A stretch of 29,245 nucleotides of DNA from assembly GCA_046596405.1 (NCBI GenBank), contig JBKJMN010000259.1, positions 1 to 29,245 of the forward strand. The letters are read 5' to 3'. Shown here in pieces: positions 22,020 to 29,245 of this stretch; the stretch's first letter is position 1; the number at the start of each line of letters is the position of its first letter. Below the pieces are notes generated by a model, which did no database searches, was not told the DNA's origin, and saw only the letters and a program-made list of their open reading frames with translations. The position numbers and the translations under genes are program-made. This stretch comes from PALSA-1004 sp046596405. Lineage in GTDB: Bacteria; Pseudomonadota; Gammaproteobacteria; Burkholderiales; SG8-41.

Positions 22020-23162
22020 ATGCCCTCTCCCGCGTCCGGCCCGTTGCCCGCGCCTGAAATCAAACTCGTTACGACGCCCGGTCAAGTCCGGTGCTTCGTG
22101 GTGAGCGGCGCCTGGAATTTACGCGGGCTGGAGCGCCGCCTGGCCGAACTGAGCCCGCGCCTGGCTGAATACCGCACCGATACGGGCGCCGCTTGGGATT
22201 TACGTGAAATCGACGTGCTCGATCATGCGGGCGCCATGGTGCTGTGGCGCGCCTGGGGCCGCCGGCGCACGCCCAACCTGCTATTGAAGCCCGAACACGA
22301 AGCGGTGTTCCAGCATCTGGACATAGCGCCCGAGCCCGCGCAGCCCGAAGCCGGCCCCGACCGCTTATGGATAGTCGTCGCGATCGGGCGCAAAGTTTTG
22401 CATGTGCTCGATCACCTCGCGACGATGGTGAGCGTACTCGGCCAGGTCGTGCTGGACGCGGCCTATCTGGTGCGGCGGCCGGCCCGCATCCCCTGGCGTG
22501 AAATCTCGTCCAACGTCTATCGCACGGGCACCCAGGCGCTGGGTATCACCGCGCTGGTTGGGTTTCTGGTGGGCGTCGTGCTCTCGTATTTATCGGCGCA
22601 GCAATTGAAAATCTTCGGCGCCGACGCTTTTATCGTCAACATACTGGGCATCAGCGTGGTCCGCGAACTAGGGCCCGTGCTAGCGGCGATCCTGATCGCC
22701 GGCCGCTCGGGCTCGTCCATCACTGCCCAACTGGGTGTCATGCGCGTCACGCAGGAACTCGACGCGATGGAAGTCATGGGCATCCCGCAGACGCTGCGCC
22801 TAATCCTGCCGAAGATGCTTGCGCTCGCGATCTCGATGCCGCTGATTGTCCTGTGGACCAATTCGATCGCGCTGATCGGGGGCATGGTATCGGCCCAGGC
22901 CGAGCTGGGCATAGGCTACACTTATTTTCTGTCGAGCCTGCCGGGCTCGGTGCCGATCGCCAACCTGTGGCTGGGCCTGGGCAAAGGCGTCGTGTTCGGT
23001 TTCCTGATCGCGCTCGTCGCCTGCCATTTCGGTTTGCGTATCGAACCCAATACGGAGAGCCTCGGCATCGGCACCACGAATTCCGTCGTGACTTCGATTA
23101 CCGTCGTGATCATCGTCGACGCGGTGTTCGCCATCATGTTCAAAGATATCGGGATCAGCTGA
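22020..23162 (+). CDS. MlaE-type ABC lipid transporter permease with N-terminal STAS-like domain
   Basis: A 380-residue inner-membrane protein. Residues about 1-105 form a soluble STAS-like domain (VRCFVVSGAWNLRG..., AAWDLREIDVLDHAGAMVLW), as in fused MlaB-MlaE proteins. Residues about 160-380 form the MlaE permease with several helices. The family hallmark is intact (ELGPVLAAILIAGRSGSSI followed by QELDAMEVMGI). It works with an MCE protein and an ATPase to move phospholipids or other lipids between the two membranes. Of the in-frame codons only ATG 22020 is plausible; no near upstream NTG exists, and its ribosome site is poor. It is the first of four genes with overlapping or near-contiguous ends, and divergent from the phasin gene. 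Confidence 0.88.
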   Translation: MPSPASGPLPAPEIKLVTTPGQVRCFVVSGAWNLRGLERRLAELSPRLAEYRTDTGAAWDLREIDVLDHAGAMVLWRAWGRRRTPNLLLKPEHEAVFQHLDIAPEPAQPEAGPDRLWIVVAIGRKVLHVLDHLATMVSVLGQVVLDAAYLVRRPARIPWREISSNVYRTGTQALGITALVGFLVGVVLSYLSAQQLKIFGADAFIVNILGISVVRELGPVLAAILIAGRSGSSITAQLGVMRVTQELDAMEVMGIPQTLRLILPKMLALAISMPLIVLWTNSIALIGGMVSAQAELGIGYTYFLSSLPGSVPIANLWLGLGKGVVFGFLIALVACHFGLRIEPNTESLGIGTTNSVVTSITVVIIVDAVFAIMFKDIGIS

Positions 23163-23956
23163 TGGAAGACAACATCATCGAAATCAAGGGGCTGTGGACG
23201 CAGTTCGGCACCAACGTCGTGCACCGCGACATCGACCTGAACGTGCGGCACGGGGAGATCATGTCGCTGGTCGGCGGCTCGGGCAGCGGCAAGACGACGA
23301 TGCTGCGCCAGATGATAGGTCTCGAGCAGCCCGCGCGCGGCGAAGTGCGCGTCTTCGGCGTATCGCTGCAGGGGCACGATGCAGCCGGGTTGCGCAACAT
23401 GCGCCATCGCTGGGGCATGCTCTTCCAGGAGGGCGCGCTTTTCAGCGCGCTCACGGTGTTTGACAATGTCGCTTTGCCGATGCGCGAACTGCGCCTGCTC
23501 GATGAGGAACTCATCACCGATCTGGTGATGATGAAGCTCGACATGGTCGGCATCGAGCCGCGCCACGCAACCAAGATGCCCGCTGAACTGTCGGGCGGCA
23601 TGGTCAAACGAATCGCGCTCGCGCGCGCTCTTGCGCTCGAGCCCGAACTTTTGTTTCTCGACGAGCCGACGGCGGGTCTTGACCCCGACCGCAGTGAGAG
23701 TTTTGTGTCGCTGATCAAGGAATTGCACCGTGAGCTGAACCTCACGGTCGTAATGGTCACGCACGACCTCGATACGCTGGTGGCGCTGTCGGACCGCGTC
23801 GCCGTGCTGTGCGAGCAGCGGCTCGAAGTCGTCGGCACGCTGGACGAAGTGGTGTCCAACCCGCATCCGTTCATCCGCAATTTTTTCATGGGGGAGCGCG
23901 GGCGGCGTGCGCTCGAAGCAGTGCACGCGGTTAAGGCCATCGTGTCGATGACTTGA
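23162..23956 (+). CDS. MlaF-type ABC transporter ATPase
   Basis: A 264-residue cytoplasmic ATPase that powers the MlaE-like permease. All motifs are intact: Walker A GGSGSGKTT (38-46), Q-loop Gln89 in MLFQEGALF, signature LSGGM (143-147), Walker B LLFLDEPT (163-170) and switch His201 in VTHDLDTL. LSGGM and FQEGALFSALTVFDNV are characteristic of the MlaF/Mkl branch. The start overlaps the permease stop (TGATG at 23160-23164), implying translational coupling; the longer frame running back to 22853 is a shadow of the permease gene. The MCE protein follows after 52 bp. Confidence 0.93.
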   Translation: MEDNIIEIKGLWTQFGTNVVHRDIDLNVRHGEIMSLVGGSGSGKTTMLRQMIGLEQPARGEVRVFGVSLQGHDAAGLRNMRHRWGMLFQEGALFSALTVFDNVALPMRELRLLDEELITDLVMMKLDMVGIEPRHATKMPAELSGGMVKRIALARALALEPELLFLDEPTAGLDPDRSESFVSLIKELHRELNLTVVMVTHDLDTLVALSDRVAVLCEQRLEVVGTLDEVVSNPHPFIRNFFMGERGRRALEAVHAVKAIVSMT

Positions 23957-24008
23957 GGCAGCACGGTCCGGAGCTGTCCGGCCGCTGGTTTAAAAGGGGA
24001 GCAGTAAT

Positions 24009-24932
24009 ATGGAAAACAGGGCATATGCGCTGGCGGCTGGGTTGTTCACCATCCTGCTCGGTATCGGAGTGGTGGCCACGGCATTATGGTTCAGCGGCGA
24101 GACCGTCGAAAACAACGAATATGTGCTGATTTCGCGCTATCCCGTGTCGGGGCTCAACCCGCAGGCGCCCGTGCGCTACCGCGGCGTGACGGTCGGCAAG
24201 GTGGTGGATATCAAGTTCGACCAGCAGGAAGCGCGCGCGATCCTGGTCACGATCCTGGTTCAGACCGGGACGCCGCTGACCGAGGGAACTTTCGCGCGAC
24301 TGGGCTCGCAAGGCGTGACCGGGCTCGCTTATGTCATGCTCGACGATGACGGGAAAAAACCCACGCCGCTCGCCAGCCAGGGCACCCAGGTGGCGCGCAT
24401 CGAAGTGCGGCCATCGTTCATCGACAGCGTGACCGAGTCGGGCGAAGAAATGATCGTCAACTTCAACCAGGTCGCCAAGCGCGTGAATACGCTGCTCAGC
24501 GACGACAATCAGAAGCAGCTGGTGGGCACGTTGCGCGGCCTCGACACCGCGACCGGCAAATTCGCGTCGCTCGCATCGTCGATGGAGCCGACGGTCAAGT
24601 CCCTGCCCGCGCTGCTCAACGACACGAGCGTCGCGTTGAAGCGCGCCGATACGCTGCTCGCCAACATCAATCAGCGGCTCGATTCGTTCGAGCGTGCGGC
24701 GCAGGGCGCCGAGCAATTCAGCGTCAGCGGCGCCGCCTTGTCGGACGCGATGATGGCGGAGTCAGTACCGCGCCTGAATGTGCTGCTCGACGACGTGCAG
24801 CGCTCGTCGCGCGGGCTCGAGCGCTTATTGAACGAGATCAACGAGCAGCCGGCCAGCCTTATCTTCGGCCGTAATCCGATGCCGCCGGGTCCCGGCGAAC
24901 CCGGGTTCAGCGCCCAGCGGGGGACGCGATGA
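24009..24932 (+). CDS. MCE (MlaD-like) periplasmic lipid-transport protein
   Basis: A 307-residue protein with one N-terminal membrane helix (about 8-28) and an MCE domain (about 38-115), recognisable by YPVSGLNPQAPVRYRGVTVGKVVDIKF and the later TGLAYVMLDDDG. MCE proteins form hexameric rings that carry lipids across the periplasm. The C-terminal half (about 125-290) is rich in helical heptad-like segments (VNFNQVAKRVNTLLSD, LKRADTLLANINQRLDSFERAA), longer than in MlaD and possibly forming a tube or needle. AAAGGGGAG precedes the ATG. The stop overlaps the lipoprotein start (ATGA). Confidence 0.92.
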   Translation: MENRAYALAAGLFTILLGIGVVATALWFSGETVENNEYVLISRYPVSGLNPQAPVRYRGVTVGKVVDIKFDQQEARAILVTILVQTGTPLTEGTFARLGSQGVTGLAYVMLDDDGKKPTPLASQGTQVARIEVRPSFIDSVTESGEEMIVNFNQVAKRVNTLLSDDNQKQLVGTLRGLDTATGKFASLASSMEPTVKSLPALLNDTSVALKRADTLLANINQRLDSFERAAQGAEQFSVSGAALSDAMMAESVPRLNVLLDDVQRSSRGLERLLNEINEQPASLIFGRNPMPPGPGEPGFSAQRGTR

Positions 24933-25543
24933 AAAAAGTGTTGGCAGGATTGCTGTTACTCGCTCTCGGGGGCTGTTCGCTCGGGCCCGAGAAAAAAGAC
25001 GCGGCCGCGGCCTATGACCTTGGCGCGGCGCGCGCCGTCCCGGCGGGTCAGCCACGCATACGGGCAAGCTTGCTCGTGCAATCCGTTGCGGCACCCGGAT
25101 GGCTCGAATCGAACGCGATCGTCTACCGCCTTAATTATCAGGATGCCGCGCGCCAGTTGACCTACGCCAACAGCCGGTGGGCGGCCCCGGTGGCGTCCTT
25201 GCTTTCGCAACGGTTGCGGGCGCAACTGGCGGCGGCCAGCGACGGCGGAATCGTGAATATCGCCGACAGCGCGCGCGCCGATTATGCCTTGCGGGTCGAG
25301 CTTGAAGAATTCAGCCAGGTATTCGACACGGCCGAGGCGAGCCGCGCAGTGGTGGTTGCGCGCGCCAGCATCGTGAACGTCGCCCGGCGCAGCATGCTGG
25401 CGCAGAAAACGTTTACGTTCGAGAAACCTGCGGCAAGCGCCAACGCCGAAGGCGGAGTGCGCGCGCTCGCGGGCGCCAGCAGCGAACTCATCGACGCGAT
25501 CGTCGTCTGGACGGCGGCGAGCCTCGCCCCGGATAAAAAGTAA
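24929..25543 (+). CDS. PqiC-type transport auxiliary lipoprotein
   Basis: A 204-residue lipoprotein. The signal peptide ends in a lipobox, LALGGC, with Cys16 as acylation site, and Ser at the next position fits outer-membrane sorting. The mature domain (YDLG..., SLLVQSVAAPGWLESNAIVYRLN, LRAQLAAAS) matches the ABC-type transport auxiliary/PqiC family, which pairs with MCE systems at the outer membrane. It overlaps the MCE gene by 4 nt and completes the operon. No separate MlaC-like soluble carrier gene is present, so lipid handover may use the MCE helical extension and this lipoprotein; that last point is inference. Confidence 0.9.
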   Translation: MKKVLAGLLLLALGGCSLGPEKKDAAAAYDLGAARAVPAGQPRIRASLLVQSVAAPGWLESNAIVYRLNYQDAARQLTYANSRWAAPVASLLSQRLRAQLAAASDGGIVNIADSARADYALRVELEEFSQVFDTAEASRAVVVARASIVNVARRSMLAQKTFTFEKPAASANAEGGVRALAGASSELIDAIVVWTAASLAPDKK

Positions 25544-25554
25544 GGAGATTACCG

Positions 25555-25896
25555 ATGGCCGACACGCTGTTTGCCAGGATCATCGACCGCCGGATTCCAG
25601 CCGACATCGTTTACGAGGACGATTTGTGCCTGGCGTTCAGAGACGCGAATCCGCAGGCGCCGGTGCATATCCTGCTGGTGCCGAAGAAACCGCTCGATAT
25701 GCTGTCGAACGCGACCGCCGGCGATGAGGCGCTGCTCGGCCACATGCTGCTCGCGGCCGGCAAGATTGCGCGCCAACTCAAAATCGACGGGGCCTTCCGG
25801 CTCGTGATCAATAACGGCAAGGAAGGCGGGCAGGCCGTGTTTCACCTGCACATGCACATCATGGCCGGGCGTAAATTTCGCTGGCCGCCTGGCTGA
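25555..25896 (+). CDS. hinT: HIT family protein (HinT-like nucleotide hydrolase)
   Basis: A 113-residue histidine-triad protein. The triad HLHMHIM is at 97-103, with His99 as the expected nucleophile; FARIIDRRIPADIVYEDD and DANPQAPVHILLVPKKP are typical of HINT-type purine nucleoside phosphoramidases. Length and motifs are normal. AAGGAGATT lies before the ATG, 11 bp after the lipoprotein stop, so it may be cotranscribed with the MCE operon, although in many betaproteobacteria the gene is an independent housekeeping unit. A GC hairpin follows directly. Confidence 0.93.
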   Translation: MADTLFARIIDRRIPADIVYEDDLCLAFRDANPQAPVHILLVPKKPLDMLSNATAGDEALLGHMLLAAGKIARQLKIDGAFRLVINNGKEGGQAVFHLHMHIMAGRKFRWPPG

Positions 25897-25903
25897 TGTG
25901 AAA

Positions 25904-25932
25904 CGGCGCGCGGGCAGGCGCGCCGCTTTCTT
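25904..25932 (+). terminator. Hairpin terminator after hinT
   Basis: CGGCGCGC (25904-25911) pairs with GCGCGCCG (25918-25925) over a 6-nt loop, followed by a T-rich stretch, TTTCTT (25927-25932). It lies in the 40-bp gap between convergent genes. The T-run is interrupted, so efficiency is uncertain. Confidence 0.5.
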
Positions 25933-25936
25933 GCGG

Positions 25937-26110
25937 TTAGCGCTGGACGTTGGCGTCGTTCTTGTCGTGAAGCGTCATCAAGTCCATGCCTTCAATCCAC
26001 ACGTTCGGGTACAGAAAACCGGCGCTGATGATGAAAATGAACAGACGGCCAAAGCGGGGCAAGTCCCACTTCGCGCCCTGGCGTGCTGCGGACAGGTTGG
26101 GTGCTTCCAT
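25937..26110 (-). CDS. Small membrane protein of unknown function (57 residues)
   Basis: A short gene on the minus strand. The product begins MEAPNLSAARQGAKWD and has one hydrophobic segment (about 22-37, RLFIFIISAGFLYPNV), then a short polar tail, EGMDLMTLHDKNDANVQR. It is probably a single-pass inner-membrane peptide. A good ribosome binding site, GAGGAGAT, lies a few nt before ATG 26110. The frame stays open much further upstream, but that part is a shadow of the creatininase-family gene. It lies about 150 bp downstream of that gene and converges on hinT. I do not recognise a family. The clear ribosome site and organised amphipathic-hydrophobic-polar layout make it more than a chance frame. 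Confidence 0.65.
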   Translation of the reverse strand: MEAPNLSAARQGAKWDLPRFGRLFIFIISAGFLYPNVWIEGMDLMTLHDKNDANVQR

Positions 26111-26261
26111 CGAAATCTCCTCGGGTTTTTGAACCACGCTGTATGCCTCGTGGGTAAGCTGGACAAGAGTGTGCGCGGGCAGGCTTACATCAAGCTTACT
26201 CGAAGACGGCTCCAGTCGGTCAATCAATATACAGGGTAAAGCTCCCGCGTGCCCGTGGCGT

Positions 26262-27065
26262 TCAGCCGGCGATTTTGAGGTGCTTGATCTCCGCAGTGCC
26301 GCCCTGGGCTTCGTCGAGCATGCGGAAGATGTCCGTGGCCTCTTTTGCGATGGCATCCGCGATGTCGTTGAGCATTTTTTGGCCTTTGGCGACCGTGGCA
26401 TGCTCCGGAGCGCCGTACCAGCCCGTGTCCGCGATAGTTCGTATGTCGGTAAGCACCGGCTGATAGCTGCGCGTGCGGCGCAATTTGTCCCATTTTCGGC
26501 CGTGCGTGTGGTCCGCCGAATAGTCGATGCGGTCAAGATGCACCAGATCGGGGCGGAACGCGAGCACGGCCAGCGCTTCGATCTCCCCGCCGTGCGTGAG
26601 GCCGCCGCAATCGTGGCCGTAGAGTTCCGCCGCGACGTAGCACGCCTGTACCGTCAATACCGTCATGCCGTGCTCGCGGTGCAAAGCTTCCGACGCGATG
26701 GCGAGCGACGGGATGTTGCCTTCGTGCCAGTTGATGATCAGCAGGTACTTGGCGCCGTGCTGCGCGGTCGATTGGCACGTTTCGGTCACAACCCGCATGT
26801 AGGTATCGGTCGATAACGTGATCGTCCCTTCGAACGGCATGTGCATCGGCGTCACGCCGAAGGGTGTGGCCGGCAGCAGCAGCCCGTCCATGCGTTCGGC
26901 GACCGCGTTGCCTATCACCTGGCTGGCGTAAATGTCGGTGCCGGTCGGCAGATGCGGGCCGTGCTGCTCGACACTGCCCGCGGGCAGGATCACCAGCGGA
27001 TTTTTCTTGAGCTGGTGCGCAATCTCGGGCTGGGTGAGATCGATGAAGTGGCGGGTGGGTAGCAT
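26262..27065 (-). CDS. Creatininase family protein
   Basis: A 267-residue metal-dependent amidohydrolase of the creatininase family (relatives: creatinine amidohydrolase, MftE, formamide hydrolases). The metal-binding signature is clear: LPAGSVEQHGPHLPTGTD (28-44) with Glu33, His35 and Asp44; NWHEGN (112-117) with His114 in place of the more usual NGHGGN; and THGGEIEA with Glu161. Length is normal. ATG 27065 is preceded by AAAGGAA and starts the conserved core; an upstream in-frame TTG at 27086 is less likely. It is downstream of a Bug receptor and a Gfo/Idh dehydrogenase on the same strand, separated from the latter by copy B of the repeat. The cleaved substrate is probably a cyclic or linear amide but is unknown. 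Confidence 0.9.
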   Translation of the reverse strand: MLPTRHFIDLTQPEIAHQLKKNPLVILPAGSVEQHGPHLPTGTDIYASQVIGNAVAERMDGLLLPATPFGVTPMHMPFEGTITLSTDTYMRVVTETCQSTAQHGAKYLLIINWHEGNIPSLAIASEALHREHGMTVLTVQACYVAAELYGHDCGGLTHGGEIEALAVLAFRPDLVHLDRIDYSADHTHGRKWDKLRRTRSYQPVLTDIRTIADTGWYGAPEHATVAKGQKMLNDIADAIAKEATDIFRMLDEAQGGTAEIKHLKIAG

Positions 27066-27095
27066 GCGATTGTTCCTTTGAGGCAAAAGCGAAAG

Positions 27096-27217
27096 GCTTT
27101 GACCTCAGAGGTCACAGAGGACACAGAGAAAAGCCAAAGCGAATAAAAATGGAAACTTTAGATTTTGAATTCCTCTGTGATCCCTGTGATCTCTGTGCCC
27201 TCTGTGGCAAATGGTTT
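27096..27217. repeat. Interspersed palindromic repeat, copy B
   Basis: This 122-bp element closely matches 10642-10778 in the same orientation. The inverted arms are TCACAGAGGACACAGAGA (27112-27129) and TCTCTGTGCCCTCTGTGGC (27190-27208). The 20-nt core at 27159-27178 is identical to that in copy A. It ends inside the stop codon of the Gfo/Idh gene (27216-27218) and fills the gap before the creatininase gene. It could act as a transcript-end hairpin for the Gfo/Idh message. Confidence 0.85.
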
Positions 27218-28283
27218 AGATTTTTGCTTTTGTTTCATCAATGATATCCGCGATTTTCACCGCCTGCCCGTTGCGCTCGAGCGAACGCAGCGCCGCATAG
27301 ACGACCGCGACCGCGACATTGCCGTTGTGTGCGGACAGTTCGCGCACTTTGCCGGTGGTGCAGCTATCGGCAAACATTTCGAGTTCGGCGCAGAACATAT
27401 CGCTCGGCGGCAGCTTGATTTCTTCGCGCTTGCCGTAGCCATCCTTACCGCGCTGGATGTACAGCGTGGAAGTCGTGTGCAGCTGGTCCGGCGTGTCCCA
27501 AGTGCCGAAATCGATCTCGTAATGCATGAGGCCCTTAGAGCCGAATACGCGCACGGCAAAAATGCCGGGTGACGTCCAGCACGAACCCACGTAGCCGAGC
27601 TTACCGTCGGTAAATTTCATCACCGTCATTGACTGATCGTCGACTTCGGCGCCGACCGGCGACAGTTTCGACGCCATCGACGTGACTTCGCTGATTTCGC
27701 CGCCGAGATAATGCAATACGTCGAACTGGTGGATCGCGAGCTGCGACAGCGGGCCGCCGGGCGCGCGATCCTTGTACCAACGCCACGTCTGCGGCGTCAA
27801 TTCAAGCGCGCGCTCGTTCGAGAAATTGGCCTCGATGAACGCGACGCGCCCCAATTCGCCCGCGTCGATCTTTTCGCGGATCATGCGGATGCCGGCCATC
27901 AGCCGCGCGCTGTGGCCGACCGTCACGCTGACGCCGTACTTTTGCTCAAGGGCCGCGATCCTGAGCCCGTCGGCGAGTGTGTTCGCGATCGGCTTCTCCG
28001 TGTACACGTGCTTGCCCGCCTTGGCGACCAACTCGGCCATCGGCAGATGCTGCTCGTTCGGCACGGTCAGGATGATGCCCTTCAATTCCGGATCGGCGAG
28101 CAGAGTCGCCATGTCAGGCGCGGCAGGCACGCCCATTTCGGCGGCGAACGCGGTGCGCTTTTCGGCCGAGCGGCTGAAGCCGGCGACGATTTTGATCTTG
28201 TCGGACTTCTGCGCGGCGCGCGTAAGCACGGTGGCCCAGCGGCCGAGGCCGACGATGCCGACTTTTACGGGGTTGCTACTCAT
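27216..28283 (-). CDS. Gfo/Idh/MocA family oxidoreductase
   Basis: A 355-residue NAD(P)-dependent oxidoreductase with an N-terminal Rossmann fold (KVGIVGLGRWATVL, 7-20) and the family's EKP motif (HVYTEKPIAN, 92-101), whose Lys is usually catalytic. The C-terminal alpha/beta domain includes GGPLSQLAIHQFDVLHYLGG, carrying the conserved His near the active site. Substrates of the family are sugars, inositols and other polyols or cyclic compounds. The gene lies 35 bp after the Bug receptor gene on the same strand and so probably shares its transcript. The ATG at 28283 has only a weak ribosome site. The stop codon coincides with the end of repeat copy B. Confidence 0.92.
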   Translation of the reverse strand: MSSNPVKVGIVGLGRWATVLTRAAQKSDKIKIVAGFSRSAEKRTAFAAEMGVPAAPDMATLLADPELKGIILTVPNEQHLPMAELVAKAGKHVYTEKPIANTLADGLRIAALEQKYGVSVTVGHSARLMAGIRMIREKIDAGELGRVAFIEANFSNERALELTPQTWRWYKDRAPGGPLSQLAIHQFDVLHYLGGEISEVTSMASKLSPVGAEVDDQSMTVMKFTDGKLGYVGSCWTSPGIFAVRVFGSKGLMHYEIDFGTWDTPDQLHTTSTLYIQRGKDGYGKREEIKLPPSDMFCAELEMFADSCTTGKVRELSAHNGNVAVAVVYAALRSLERNGQAVKIADIIDETKAKI

Positions 28284-28318
28284 ACGGGCTGGCTCGCTTT
28301 CACTGGTTGACTATGGAA

Positions 28319-29245
28319 TTACTCGACTTTGAGACCCGCAGCACGCACGACCGCGCCGGAACTTTCGAACTCCTGGCGCACGAAATCGCGGAATTCCTCC
28401 GGCGTGTTGGTGACGACCTGCGCGCCCTGCAATGCGAATTGCTCGACGAACTGGGGTTTCTTTGCGACTTCGAGCAGGCTGGCGCGCAGTTTGACCAGGA
28501 TGGCTTTCGGGGTGCCCTTGGGCGCGAGCAGCCCGTTCCAGCCGCTGTAGTTGAACTTCGGGATCGATTCCTTGATCGACGGCACGTCCGGCAGCAGCGC
28601 AGTGCGTTGCGGCAGGCTATGGCCGAGCGCGCGCAAACGGCCGCTTTTTATGAGCCCCATCACGGCCGGGGCCGGCGTGATGGTCCATTGCGATTCGCCG
28701 GCCACCACGGCGGCCACCGATGCACCGCCGCCTTTGTATGGAACGTGCGTCGATTGCAAGCCGGCATCCGCCAGCAAAGCGACGCCCGTCAGGTGGCTCT
28801 GCGAGCCCGCGCCCGCCGACGCCATGTTGAGCGAATTGCCGCTGGCCTTGACCCACTCGACCCATTCCTTCATGTTTTTGGCCGGCACATTGGGGTTCAC
28901 GACGAGCACGTTGGGCGTCGCTGCGTACTGCGAGATGAACTCGAAGTCCCGGAGCGGATCGTAGGGCAGTTTCTTGTAGATATGCGGCGCGATCGACATC
29001 GCCGCGGTCGATGCCGCGACCAGCGTATAGCCGTCGGCCGCGCTCCCTTTGCCGATTTCCATGCCGAGCAGCCCGCCCGCGCCGGCGCGGTTGTCGATCA
29101 CGATTTGCTGACCCAGCGCGTCGCCCAGGTGCGCGGCGACTATCCTGCCGAGCGTATCGTTGGCGCTGCCGGGCGCATTCGGCATGATCATGCGGATCGG
29201 CTTGGTCGGATAATTTTGCGCGACCGCGCCCGTGGCGGCGGCCAG
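28319..29245 (-). CDS. Bug/TctC-family periplasmic tripartite tricarboxylate receptor (5' partial)
   Basis: The C-terminal 308 residues of a Bug receptor, cut by the window edge. The frame is open through 29245, where it encodes the end of a signal peptide (LAAATGAVAQ) followed by the mature start NYPTKPIRMIMP, so the ATG at 29191 is internal. Hallmarks are PNAPGSANDTLGRIVAAHLGDALGQ, the following VIDNRAGAGGLLGME, THVPYKGGGASVAAVVAG and LPDVPSIKES. The Asn and Asp residues in the first loop bind carboxylates in Bug proteins. Such receptors are very numerous in Burkholderiales and often serve without adjacent TctAB permeases; none is in the window. It heads a likely operon with the dehydrogenase and hydrolase downstream. 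Confidence 0.94.
   Translation of the reverse strand: MAAATGAVAQNYPTKPIRMIMPNAPGSANDTLGRIVAAHLGDALGQQIVIDNRAGAGGLLGMEIGKGSAADGYTLVAASTAAMSIAPHIYKKLPYDPLRDFEFISQYAATPNVLVVNPNVPAKNMKEWVEWVKASGNSLNMASAGAGSQSHLTGVALLADAGLQSTHVPYKGGGASVAAVVAGESQWTITPAPAVMGLIKSGRLRALGHSLPQRTALLPDVPSIKESIPKFNYSGWNGLLAPKGTPKAILVKLRASLLEVAKKPQFVEQFALQGAQVVTNTPEEFRDFVRQEFESSGAVVRAAGLKVE

Noticed and set aside
26111..26536. N-terminal extension of the small membrane protein frame
   Set aside because: The open frame continues through the creatininase coding region, but the ribosome binding site before 26110 and the lack of any organised sequence upstream argue for the short product.

Overview
The window looks like the chromosome of a high-GC betaproteobacterium, most likely Burkholderiales. 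The pointers are a Bug/TctC-type tricarboxylate receptor, Tat-exported TRAP receptors, a PhaP-type phasin, an MCE/Mla-like lipid transporter with a PqiC-type lipoprotein, and a catabolic gene mix typical of that order. No rRNA, tRNA, CRISPR array, integrase or transposase was seen. Coding density is high and no gene-free stretch exceeds 300 bp.

Layout. (1) 1-699, minus: the first codons of an unidentified gene, and upstream of it a DJ-1/PfpI-like protein. (2) 946-8227, plus: a TRAP uptake cluster with two paralogous Tat-exported receptors. The first is followed by a cupin, a RidA-family protein and a metallo-beta-lactamase-fold hydrolase; the second by DctQ and DctM permease subunits. A perfect intrinsic terminator sits between the second receptor and dctQ. 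(3) 8294-14584, plus: an MFS transporter, a D-2-hydroxyacid dehydrogenase, an AEC carrier, an exported protein of unknown function, a GarR/HIBADH-type dehydrogenase and a CitE/malyl-CoA-lyase-like protein. Together these suggest hydroxy-acid or glyoxylate-level metabolism. (4) 14663-17965, plus: a membrane PAS-PAS-GAF-GGDEF-EAL protein, convergent with an SbmA/YddA-type ABC exporter (17976-19709, minus). (5) 19906-21142, plus: a twin-CBS protein and a molybdopterin-binding-fold protein, ending in a bidirectional terminator shared with the convergent phasin gene (21216-21755, minus). The phasin promoter carries a perfect palindrome between its -35 and -10 boxes. (6) 22020-25896, plus: a tightly coupled four-gene MCE transport operon followed by a HIT protein. 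(7) 25937-29245, minus: a Bug receptor (5' end outside the window), a Gfo/Idh/MocA dehydrogenase, a creatininase-family hydrolase and a 57-residue membrane peptide.

How the genes work together. The window is mainly solute capture (two TRAP receptors, Bug receptor, MFS, AEC) coupled to small oxidoreductases, lyases and hydrolases, plus envelope lipid transport, PHA granule and c-di-GMP functions. The best candidates for undescribed biology are the cupin-RidA-MBL cassette between two TRAP receptors, and a 120-140 bp interspersed palindromic repeat present twice (10642-10778 and 27096-27217). All family assignments come from reading motifs by eye; no database search was run.
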